Of a stretch of 21,715 nt of DNA, positions 14,783 through 21,592 are shown one piece after another. The notes below the pieces were generated by a model. It saw only the letters and a list, made by a program, of their open reading frames with translations, searched no databases and had not been told where the DNA came from. This DNA comes from Candidatus Bathyarchaeota archaeon. GTDB taxonomy: Archaea > Thermoproteota > CALKCG01 > B24 > JAGTQN01. Made by a program: the position numbers and the translations under genes. Positions within the stretch are counted from its first letter, which is position 1, and the number at the start of each line of letters is the position of its first letter. The stretch is taken from assembly GCA_018396395.1 (NCBI GenBank), contig JAGTQN010000016.1:180-21894 (forward strand), written 5' to 3'.

Positions 14783-15886
14783 GTGGTGAATTCCTTGGTA
14801 GATGAAAGAGGAATAAAGCTCCTTAGGGAGCTTAGCGAATCTTTCGGTCCAGCAGGCTTCGAGAGGGAAACGGCCATCATCGTTAAGAGGTTTATGGAGC
14901 CCTACGCCGAAGAGGTCTTTTCCGATAAGTTGGGTTCCATAATTTTTAAGAAGACGGGGACGAAGGAAAGACCCCGGATTTTGCTGGCTGGCCATATAGA
15001 CGAAGTAGGATTCGTCGTTTCTGGCATTGACGAGAAGACAGGCTACCTAACCTTCAATACCCTTGGAGGTTGGTTCGATCAGGTCCTCATGTCCCAGAGG
15101 GTCATCGTAAGGACGAAAAAGGGCGACATAGTAGGCGTCATTGCTTCGAAGCCTCCCCATCTCATTCCCCAGGAGGACCTCAGCAAGGTAGTGAAGCGGC
15201 AGGATATGTACATCGATATTGGAGCCACGAGTAAAAAGGAGGCTGAGGATATGGGTGTTCGGATCGGGGATCCCGTTGTGCCATGGTCCCCCTTCTCCAC
15301 TATCAAGGGCGGTACGGTAGCCATGGGCAAAGCCTTCGATGATAGGATTGGCGCCTTCATAGCCATGGAGACTGTACGAAGGCTTTCGGAGGGTAGAATC
15401 GAGCATCCCAACACAGTCTTCGGAGCCGCCACTGTTCAGGAAGAAGTAGGGCTAAGGGGCGCTGCCACGGTAGCCCATGTCGTAGATCCTGATGCCGCCA
15501 TAGTTTTGGAGGTCGACATAGCAGGAGATGTCCCAGGGGTTACGCCCAAAGAGGCCCCTTCGGCCATGGGAAAGGGTCCATGCCTTGTAACCTACGATGC
15601 CTCTATGATACCAAATCAACCCTTCAAGGACTTCGTCATACGAACGGCTGAGGAGATGAAGATACCCCTGCAGCTTACCCAAGTAGCAAGGGGTGGAACT
15701 GATGCCGGAAGGATCCATATGAGCCGAGCTGGATGCCCCAGCGTCGTCATAGGCGTTGCTACGAGGCATATCCATAGCCATGTGGGGCTTCTCAGCCTCG
15801 AGGATGTGGAAAACGCCATTAAGCTTACGATGGAGCTTGTAAGGCGATTGGACGAAGATACTGTAAAAAGTTTCACGAATATCTGA
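14783..15886 (+). CDS. M42 family metallo-aminopeptidase (TET-type / endoglucanase M homologue)
   Basis: Cytosolic dinuclear-zinc aminopeptidase of the tetrahedral (TET) group, which trims peptides released by the proteasome. The 367-aa length is usual. Expected metal and catalytic residues are present: H71 and D73 in GHIDEVG, D186 in AFDDR, E220/E221 in QEEVGLRGA, D245 in LEVD and H331 in RHIHS. Other family marks are SFGPAGFE near the N-terminus, IDIGATSKKEAEDMGVRIGD and QVARGGTDAG. The start is one of two adjacent GTG codons (14783, 14786). The next gene starts 79 nt downstream on the same strand, so shared transcription is possible. Confidence 0.93.
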   Translation: MVNSLVDERGIKLLRELSESFGPAGFERETAIIVKRFMEPYAEEVFSDKLGSIIFKKTGTKERPRILLAGHIDEVGFVVSGIDEKTGYLTFNTLGGWFDQVLMSQRVIVRTKKGDIVGVIASKPPHLIPQEDLSKVVKRQDMYIDIGATSKKEAEDMGVRIGDPVVPWSPFSTIKGGTVAMGKAFDDRIGAFIAMETVRRLSEGRIEHPNTVFGAATVQEEVGLRGAATVAHVVDPDAAIVLEVDIAGDVPGVTPKEAPSAMGKGPCLVTYDASMIPNQPFKDFVIRTAEEMKIPLQLTQVARGGTDAGRIHMSRAGCPSVVIGVATRHIHSHVGLLSLEDVENAIKLTMELVRRLDEDTVKSFTNI

Positions 15887-15954
15887 GTTAAATTATCATC
15901 AATAAAAATCAGAAAATAGCGAGTGCTTTCCTTTATTCCCTTTGGACATCCAAA

Positions 15955-15960
15955 AGGAGG
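15955..15960 (+). promoter_or_regulatory. Strong Shine-Dalgarno deciding the RuBisCO start
   Basis: AAAAGGAGGT precedes ATG 15966 with about 5 nt spacing. It is one of only two near-perfect ribosome-binding sites in the window and rules out the in-frame TTG at 15942, which lies upstream of it. Confidence 0.8.
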
Positions 15961-15965
15961 TAAAG

Positions 15966-17291
15966 ATGGAGGTGGAAGGCGAAGGGAAGGGTGAAGGAAG
16001 GGGCGAAGGCGAAGGAAGGGCTATCTTCGAGGCGATGCCCGAAGGTATAGACCCTGACAGAATGGTAATAGGGATCTATAGAATCGAGAGCGACCTTCCG
16101 CTCCAAGAGGCTGGAAGGGAATTAGCCATCGAGGAATCCATAGGCACTTGGACGCCTTTAAGGACGCCTCAAGAATGGATAAGGAGGGACCTTGCTGCCA
16201 AGGTCTTCAGATGGAAGGGGAAGCACAGGGGCCTTGTCTGGGTCGCCTTTCCCTTGGAACTCTTCGACATTGAAACGGGGGGCATACCTAACATCCTAAG
16301 CATCGTAGCCGGAAACCTCTTCGGCCTAGGTGCCCTGAAGAACGTACGCCTCTTAGACCTCGAGTTTCCCAGAGAGCTTAGGAAAGCCTTTCCTGGACCC
16401 AGGTTCGGGATCGAAGGAATAAGGAGCCTTCTTGGAACCCTCCAGGACCGGAGGCCCCACCTAGGGACGATCATAAAGCCCAAGGTTGGGCTAGGTCCCC
16501 TTGAGACGGCGAAGGTCGCCTATGAGGCCGCCTTGGGAGGTGTAGACTTTATCAAGGATGATGAGACCCTCGTGAACCAGGCTTTCTGCCGCCTGGAAGC
16601 GAGGGTTGCTAAGGTCATGGAAGCCCTCGATAAGGCGAGAAGCGAAACGGGGCATAGGGTTCTTTACGCCCTTAATGTCACCTCCAGCCCCCTTAGAATC
16701 CTTGAACTGGCGGAAAGGGCGAAGCAGAACGGTGCCAATATGCTGATGGTCGATGTCCTTACGGCTGGCTTTTCGGCCATCCAAGCCTTGGCAGAGGATG
16801 CCTCAATACGCTTGCCAATCCATGTCCATAGGACCATGCATGCAGCCATGACGAGGAATCCACGCCATGGAATAGCCTTCCTTCCAATCGCTAAGCTTGT
16901 AAGGCTTGCCGGGGGAGACCAGCTCCACTCCGGTACAGGTGCTGGAAAGATGGAGAGAAAGATGAGGGAGACGAAGGAAATTGTGGAATTTTTAAGGAGA
17001 CCTTGGCTGGGCTTCAAGCCCCTATTTCCCGTGGCATCCGGAGGAATCCATCCAGGAATTGTTCCTGAGAACCTTAAGGCACTGGGAACGGATATCGTGA
17101 TAAACGCTGGAGGAGGCATCCATGGACATCCCCTAGGCACGAGGGCCGGAGCCATGGCCATGCGCCAGGCCATCGATGCCTTCATGGCTTCCATAGCCTT
17201 GGAAGATTACGCTAGGACGAACGAGGAACTTCGTATAGCCTTGGAAACCTGGGGAAGAAGGTTTGGTTCTGGTTTTGGTTCAGGATTTTGA
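15966..17291 (+). CDS. rbcL: Ribulose-bisphosphate carboxylase large chain, form III-like
   Basis: Carboxylates ribulose-1,5-bisphosphate; in archaea form III usually acts in AMP recycling with AMP phosphorylase and ribose-1,5-bisphosphate isomerase. Every active-site residue I can place is present: E56/T61/W62 (EESIGTWT), N117 (AGNLFG), K171/K173 (IIKPKVGL), the carbamylated K197 with D199/E200 (GGVDFIKDDE), R289/H292 (HVHRTMH), H321 and loop-6 K328 (HSGTGAGK), S358 (ASGG) and G383/G384. It is therefore a true RuBisCO, not a RuBisCO-like protein. The 441-aa chain has a Glu/Gly-rich N-terminal tail (about 2-18) and an FGSGFGSGF C-terminus, both encoded by short DNA repeats. Form III rather than I or II is inferred from the archaeal context; no small-subunit gene is present. 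Confidence 0.93.
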   Translation: MEVEGEGKGEGRGEGEGRAIFEAMPEGIDPDRMVIGIYRIESDLPLQEAGRELAIEESIGTWTPLRTPQEWIRRDLAAKVFRWKGKHRGLVWVAFPLELFDIETGGIPNILSIVAGNLFGLGALKNVRLLDLEFPRELRKAFPGPRFGIEGIRSLLGTLQDRRPHLGTIIKPKVGLGPLETAKVAYEAALGGVDFIKDDETLVNQAFCRLEARVAKVMEALDKARSETGHRVLYALNVTSSPLRILELAERAKQNGANMLMVDVLTAGFSAIQALAEDASIRLPIHVHRTMHAAMTRNPRHGIAFLPIAKLVRLAGGDQLHSGTGAGKMERKMRETKEIVEFLRRPWLGFKPLFPVASGGIHPGIVPENLKALGTDIVINAGGGIHGHPLGTRAGAMAMRQAIDAFMASIALEDYARTNEELRIALETWGRRFGSGFGSGF

Positions 17292-17321
17292 TCTGATTCA
17301 AAATCTACCTCCGGATCCGGG

Positions 17322-18563
17322 ATGATTGATGCCTTGAGTAGCCTTAAGTCCCGACCCATGGACTCAGTAGCGAAGGGTGCCTTAGGGGAAGAGGCTTCTA
17401 TACCTTCAATCCTCTGCATGGTGAAGACGAATCCTCATGACCACTTCCACTATCTTAGGGAGCTGGATGAGCTCGAGCTCCTCTGCCGAACGGCAGGCTA
17501 CGATGTGAAGAGGCGCCTCATCCAAGTACGCTATAAGGAGGCCGTGGACAGGGTCTTTGGTAAGGGGAAGCTTGAGGAGCTGAAGGGGCTTATCGATGAG
17601 AAGGGAATTAAGGCAGCGATTTTCTACAATGCCCTCTCCGGTAAGCAGAAGTATAACCTCGAAAGCTATCTAGGAATCAAGGTCATAGACCGATACGATC
17701 TGACTCTAGAGATCTTCGAGAAGGCCTCCGTCGATAGGCTTTCGAAGCTCCAAATCCGATGGGCAAGGCTAGCCAAGGCGATTCCCTTTGAGAAGCTTAG
17801 GACTTCGATGAAATTCAGGGTGGGAAGGGAACATCCAAGCTACGGAAGCCTGGGCGAGTATGCCTATAAGGGAACCTTGAAGAGCCTCAACCTTCAGCTT
17901 CGAAGGATCAAGGCCGAGATCGATAAGCAGGCGGCCATAAGGCTAAAGCAACTGGAGGCTCGAAGAAGCATGGGTTTTCCCATAATTTCCATAGCAGGCT
18001 ATCACAGCGCTGGAAAGACGAGCCTTTTCAACGCCCTTACGGGGCTTAAGAGACCCGTTGGCTCAAGACCCTTCACAACCCTCTCGAGCAAGTACAGCCT
18101 TACGAATCCTTCGAAGAATGGGGGCTTCTTCCTCGTAGATACCATAGGCTTTGTCCACGATCTCGATCCAAAGCTCATAGAAGCCTTCAGGGTAACATTG
18201 AACGACATCGTAGCCTCGGACCTCGTGCTCTTGGTCGTAGATATATCGGATCCCGAAGAGGTTTTGAAGCTCAGGCTGGAAACATGCCTAGAGATTCTCA
18301 AGACTTTGGAAATCGATGAGGAGAGGCTCATCCTCGTCCTCAATAAGGTCGACCGCCTTAAGGATGGCGAGGCTTCGATGAAGTTAAAAGCCCTAGGGGA
18401 CGCTGCCAAGGTCCTTCCTGTCATCCTAATATCCACGAAACGACCGGAAACGCTTGAAGACCTCATCGAAGCCATAGAGGCGAGGCTTAGAACCCTGAGG
18501 GATAGGGCCTCGAAGCCTGAGGCAAGGGAAGCGATGGAGGAGGCACCCATCCTTGAAGTATAA
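17322..18563 (+). CDS. hflX: GTPase HflX
   Basis: Ribosome-associated GTPase of the Obg-HflX group, linked to splitting of stalled ribosomes. The N-terminal glycine-rich HflX domain covers about 40-200 (ELDELELLCRTAGYDV, VFGKGKLEELK, KLQIRWARLAKAIP), followed by a coiled helix and the G domain: GYHSAGKT (G1, 226-233), TT at 252-253 (G2), DTIG (G3, 273-276) and NKVD (G4, 341-344). Family-typical KLIEAFRVTLND follows G3. The 413-aa length is normal. The ATG at 17322 lies 30 nt after rbcL with no clear ribosome-binding site; ATG 17358 is an alternative that would drop 12 unconserved residues. Confidence 0.94.
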   Translation: MIDALSSLKSRPMDSVAKGALGEEASIPSILCMVKTNPHDHFHYLRELDELELLCRTAGYDVKRRLIQVRYKEAVDRVFGKGKLEELKGLIDEKGIKAAIFYNALSGKQKYNLESYLGIKVIDRYDLTLEIFEKASVDRLSKLQIRWARLAKAIPFEKLRTSMKFRVGREHPSYGSLGEYAYKGTLKSLNLQLRRIKAEIDKQAAIRLKQLEARRSMGFPIISIAGYHSAGKTSLFNALTGLKRPVGSRPFTTLSSKYSLTNPSKNGGFFLVDTIGFVHDLDPKLIEAFRVTLNDIVASDLVLLVVDISDPEEVLKLRLETCLEILKTLEIDEERLILVLNKVDRLKDGEASMKLKALGDAAKVLPVILISTKRPETLEDLIEAIEARLRTLRDRASKPEAREAMEEAPILEV

Positions 18564-19011
18564 GGCGAGGGAAGGGTAGAATGAAGGAGATCCCATCGAA
18601 CAAAAATTTGGTGCATCATCCGAGCCATTCAATTGGACTAGAAATCGAAGGGCCTCCATATGCTCGGGAGATTGGACAGACGGGAAAAAGGGCTGGGCTG
18701 ACTGAGGTGAGCGATCTATTAATAAAGATAATATATTCTATCTTCCATATTTTGTTTATCCTATCTATCTTGTCCTATCCCTTCAAAAACCAGCCTCAAA
18801 CAAAGCTCTCCAGATCTTCCTTCTGGCTCCCTATCCTCCGATATTGGAGGACTCCAGGCTATCTCCGCAGGCCTCCCAAGCTGAGATAGGGCTTCCTAAC
18901 CCTTGAAGGCATAATCCCATTACCGATGGATCTCCAGACGGGAAGGATAGAAATCTATCATGGCTTGGCCTAGGCTACAAGGAGATATGGTGATGCAGGG
19001 ATCCAGCAGAA

Positions 19012-19041
19012 CTTTTTTCTTTTCCTTCCTCCCTCCCTTCC
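19012..19041 (+). terminator. 30-nt pure pyrimidine tract with T6
   Basis: An uninterrupted C/T run starting CTTTTTTCTTTTCC. The T-rich beginning could terminate transcripts arriving from hflX and insulate nnr. Pyrimidine runs of this length can also form unusual DNA structures. Confidence 0.4.
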
Positions 19042-19054
19042 AACTGCTAGCCTT

Positions 19055-19074
19055 ATAGGCTCCTAAGAGCCTAT
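19055..19074. promoter_or_regulatory. Palindrome over the nnr core promoter
   Basis: ATAGGCTC (19055-19062), loop CTAA, GAGCCTAT (19067-19074): two perfect 8-bp arms. The left arm overlaps a TATA-like CTTATAGG centred about 28 nt before the ATG at 19084. A protein bound here would cover the promoter, so it is a candidate operator. Confidence 0.5.
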
Positions 19075-19083
19075 CCTTTCTAG

Positions 19084-20643
19084 ATGGAAACCTTAACAGC
19101 CTCCGAAATGGTAGCCGAGGAACTCAACGCCAGATACCTTGGCGTTTCCGAACTCCAGCTTATGGAGAATGCAGGAGCCCAGGTCGCCTGGCAGGTTGCT
19201 TCCCGCTTTACTAGGGATAAGAAGGTCATAGTCTTCTCAGGACCCGGTGGTAACGGAGGCGACGGCTTTGTGGCTGCCAGGCACTTGGCTCAAATGGGCT
19301 TTAGGGTCGATGTGATCCTTGTAGGGCATCCTGAGGATATGAAAAAGGAAGCCGTAAAGGCCAACTGGAGATCCGTGAGACTCATGCGAAGGTCCATTCG
19401 TAGCTTCGTAGTCCAGGATTCGAAGGCTTTGCCAGAGATCGATGGAGACATCCTCATAGACGCCCTCCTTGGAATCGGAGTCACAAAGCCCCTTAGGCAT
19501 CCGATCCTCGATGCCGTGAGGCTTCTCAATGAATCCAAGGGCTTCAAACTATCCGTCGATATCCCTACTGGAATCCATGCCGATACTGGGGAGGTCCTCG
19601 GAGATGCCGTAAGGGCAGACTTAACCATAACTTTCCACAGGGCTAAGCCGGGACTCCTGAAGGCTTCCGATTATGTGGGGGAGCTCATCATTGCCAACGT
19701 AGGCATACCACCTGAGGCTTCCCTATACTGCGGTCCAGGGGACGCCCTTTTGGCCATGAAGCCTAGACTTCCGACAGCCCACAAGGGAGACTTTGGGAGG
19801 CTCCTCGTCATTGGAGGAAGCGAGACCTACTCCGGCGCCCCCGGCCTCGTAGCCCTAGCCGCCCTAAGGGCAGGATGCGACCTTGCCTATGTGGCTTCTC
19901 CCAGGGAGGTAGCCCTCACGATCTCTGGCTTTTCCCCAGATATGATAACGATAAAGCTGCCTGGAGATCGCCTGACAGTTGAGAATGCAGAAGTCCTAAA
20001 GCCCTTCCTTGAAAAGGCGACGGCCTTAGCCTTCGGACCAGGTCTTGGGCTTCATGAAGAGACGAGGGAAGCCGTCGAAAAGATCTTTCACTGGGTTGAA
20101 ACCTTAAGGTTGCCGACGGTCCTAGATGCTGATGCCCTGAAGGCCTATGGAACCTTCAAGCACAGAACGACCTTCCCCCTTGTTCTCACACCCCATGCTG
20201 GCGAATATAGGATCCTTGTGGGCGAAGAGCTTCCTGAGAACCTCGAAGAAAAGATAGGGCATGTTTCTAAGACAGCGGCTTCCTTGAATGCCGTCATCCT
20301 GCTGAAGGGTGCCATAGACATCATAACCGACGGGGGAAGGACGAAGCTAAACTTTACCGGAAACCCCGGAATGACCGTTGGCGGTACAGGGGATGTCCTA
20401 ACGGGTCTTGTGGGCGCCCTTTTAGCCCAAGGCTTTGATGCCTACAGAAGCGCTGTGGCGGCAGCCTTTATCAACGGCGTGGCTGGAGACCTAGTAGCCA
20501 GGGATAGGGGCTACCATATCCTTGCCTCCGATCTTTTGGATCGAATACCAGAAGCCTTTGAACTCTGCCGAAACGAGAGGATCGAGGAGCTAAGATCCTG
20601 GACCCTTGATGGGAAGGATTCCCTATCCTTGGTTTTGCCCTGA
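19084..20643 (+). CDS. nnr: Bifunctional NAD(P)H-hydrate repair enzyme Nnr (epimerase + ADP-dependent dehydratase)
   Basis: Repairs hydrated, inactive NADH and NADPH. The N-terminal YjeF_N epimerase domain (about 1-215) has GPGGNGGDGF (53-62), LIDALLGIG and SVDIPTGIHADTG. The C-terminal YjeF_C carbohydrate-kinase-like dehydratase domain (about 225-500) has HKGDFGRLLVIGGS, GAPGLVALAALRAG, FGPGLG, LDADAL (347-352), LTPHAGE (368-374) and GGTGDVLTG with catalytic D437. The 519-aa two-domain fusion is normal for archaea and bacteria. The ATG at 19084 has no ribosome-binding site but a TATA element at leaderless distance. About 40 residues at the C-terminus extend beyond the usual domain. Confidence 0.95.
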   Translation: METLTASEMVAEELNARYLGVSELQLMENAGAQVAWQVASRFTRDKKVIVFSGPGGNGGDGFVAARHLAQMGFRVDVILVGHPEDMKKEAVKANWRSVRLMRRSIRSFVVQDSKALPEIDGDILIDALLGIGVTKPLRHPILDAVRLLNESKGFKLSVDIPTGIHADTGEVLGDAVRADLTITFHRAKPGLLKASDYVGELIIANVGIPPEASLYCGPGDALLAMKPRLPTAHKGDFGRLLVIGGSETYSGAPGLVALAALRAGCDLAYVASPREVALTISGFSPDMITIKLPGDRLTVENAEVLKPFLEKATALAFGPGLGLHEETREAVEKIFHWVETLRLPTVLDADALKAYGTFKHRTTFPLVLTPHAGEYRILVGEELPENLEEKIGHVSKTAASLNAVILLKGAIDIITDGGRTKLNFTGNPGMTVGGTGDVLTGLVGALLAQGFDAYRSAVAAAFINGVAGDLVARDRGYHILASDLLDRIPEAFELCRNERIEELRSWTLDGKDSLSLVLP

Positions 20644-20665
20644 AGAAAAATCTTTGCCTTTACCG

Positions 20666-20712
20666 TTTGTTTCTTAGTTTTTTACCTTTGCCCTTTACCT
20701 TTGACTTTTACG
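20666..20712 (+). terminator. T-rich CTTTAC-type repeats after nnr
   Basis: T6 at 20678-20683 follows TTTGTTTCTTAG, then ACCTTT, GCCCTTT, ACCTTT and GACTTTT in series. The U-rich transcript would be a good archaeal terminator; the hexamer-like order also matches the runs after gatA and gatB. Confidence 0.5.
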
Positions 20713-20789
20713 GGCTTCGCCGTTTCTAAATTGAAGATTTACCGATTTCCGTCTTTAAAAAGCTCTGGATTCAAGATATCTCCTAGAAT

Positions 20790-21016
20790 AGGCACCCTAC
20801 TATGGAGGAGCCTGCTTATCATCGCATAAATGTGTAGATGCCGAATTTGGCTTGGCTAGTTCTGGAATTCCTTTTTTTAAACCTACAGGAGGGCGCAGTG
20901 CCCTCCTAGCGGCTTTCGAGATAGATGCTAAGGAAAGGAGGTCTTGGATGTTTGCCAGCCTAGACGGTGGCATTTCGAGCCTTTTCAGCTAGAAGCCCCA
21001 TAGCTTGAGGGTGCCT
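20790..21016. repeat. 227-bp segment bounded by inverted repeats
   Basis: AGGCACCCT (20790-20798) pairs exactly with AGGGTGCCT (21008-21016). Just inside, CTATGG (20800-20805) pairs exactly with CCATAG (20998-21003). Internal hairpins are AGGAGGGC-gcagt-GCCCTCCT (20887-20907) and TGCCA-g-CC-tagac-GG-TGGCA (20953-20972). GGCTTTCGAG (20911) recurs as GGCATTTCGAG (20969). It is either a structured RNA or a small MITE-like element; no target-site duplication is seen, and an internal T7 (20872-20878) argues against one long transcript. I recognise no known RNA family. Confidence 0.5.
20948..20992 (+). CDS. Possible 14-codon leader ORF with strong ribosome-binding site
   Basis: AAAGGAGGT ends 5 nt before an ATG that opens MFASLDGGISSLFS and a TAG stop. 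The ribosome-binding site is as good as that of rbcL, the only comparable one in the window. The frame is too short to judge by homology and includes a hairpin (20953-20972). It may be a leader peptide or a coincidence. Confidence 0.25.
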   Translation: MFASLDGGISSLFS

Positions 21017-21100
21017 CCAGTCCTAACGTCCTTCTCATAGGAAGTTTATATATGGCTGGGATTTTGGAATAGTTGGTGTGTTTAGTGTCTAGGCCTTCTG

Positions 21101-21152
21101 GCAGGATTGGCCATATATACGTCATTCGGCGCAGAATCGGCCATATATTCGT
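21101..21152 (+). promoter_or_regulatory. Paired 22-nt direct repeats at the start of the retropepsin-like gene
   Basis: GCAGGATTGGCCATATATAC plus GT at 21101-21122 recurs at 21131-21152 with 19 of 22 bases identical, exactly 30 nt apart. A related inverted copy (TTTATATATGGCT) lies near 21045. Each contains CATATAT, so they overlap TATA-like sequence; the second ends 2 nt before the GTG start. This looks like an operator array. Confidence 0.55.
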
Positions 21153-21154
21153 AG

Positions 21155-21592
21155 GTGAGGGTTTTGGCGTTAAGGATAAGGCTGAGGGTAAAGAGCGGAA
21201 ATAATGCCGTTGAAACCTCAGCCCTTGTAAACTCGGGTTTTGAGACCGAGAAACCTCAACTTCTCATACCGCTTAGGCTTGCAAGGGAACTTGGCTTGTG
21301 GCCTCCGCCCCCAGACGCAGAACTCATCGAGCTTGGAACTGCAGGCGGACCCGTGAGGAACTATGTGATTTACAATGCCCTCGAAGTATCCGCGATAACT
21401 GGAGACCGTATAGTGGGGCCAGTAAAATGCGATGCTTTAATCTCTCATCTAGAACATGAAGTCCTAATAAACGATAAGCTGGGCGAGGAGCTGAAAATCA
21501 TTATACTGGCTATGGCATCGGGAAAGTGGAGGTTTCAGAATGACCCATCCGATGCCATAAGGGAGACCGTAACCCCCCAACACTGGATTTAG
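21155..21592 (+). CDS. Retropepsin-like domain protein with NSG in place of D(T/S)G
   Basis: A 145-aa soluble protein. ALVNSGFETEKPQLLIPLRLARELGLWPP followed by LGTAGGPVRNYVIYNALEV matches the order of retropepsin-like (clan AA) proteins: beta strand, A-L-V-D-[ST]-G-A, helix A-x-x-L-G-L, then T-A-x-G. The catalytic Asp is Asn here (N27-S28-G29), so peptidase activity is doubtful. I recall similar NSG proteins of unknown role in crenarchaea, not verified here. The later part (GPVKCDALISHLEHEVLINDKLGEEL) keeps the second strand-helix element, and the chain ends at a natural stop. The GTG at 21155 or TTG at 21164 may be the start. The repeats just upstream suggest local control. Confidence 0.55.
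   Translation: MRVLALRIRLRVKSGNNAVETSALVNSGFETEKPQLLIPLRLARELGLWPPPPDAELIELGTAGGPVRNYVIYNALEVSAITGDRIVGPVKCDALISHLEHEVLINDKLGEELKIIILAMASGKWRFQNDPSDAIRETVTPQHWI

Larger units (their letters stand above)
18564..19083. other. 520-bp intergenic region between hflX and nnr
   Basis: No gene I can support. A plus frame at 18581-18889 (102 codons) follows GGAAGGGTAGA but resembles no family and is probably chance. The stretch 18716-18780 is AT-rich. A small palindrome GATAGA-AA-TCTATC lies at 18946-18959. The right end holds a pyrimidine tract and the nnr promoter, listed separately. Confidence 0.45.

Noticed and set aside
15942..15965. TTG at 15942 as RuBisCO start
   Set aside because: It lies upstream of the strong ribosome-binding site that serves ATG 15966.
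18581..18889. 102-codon plus-strand frame after hflX with a hydrophobic middle
   Set aside because: No recognisable family, odd composition and a mediocre ribosome-binding site; treated as non-coding.
20790..21016. RNase P or SRP RNA in the inverted-repeat segment
   Set aside because: The conserved motifs of those RNAs are not found and a T7 tract interrupts it.
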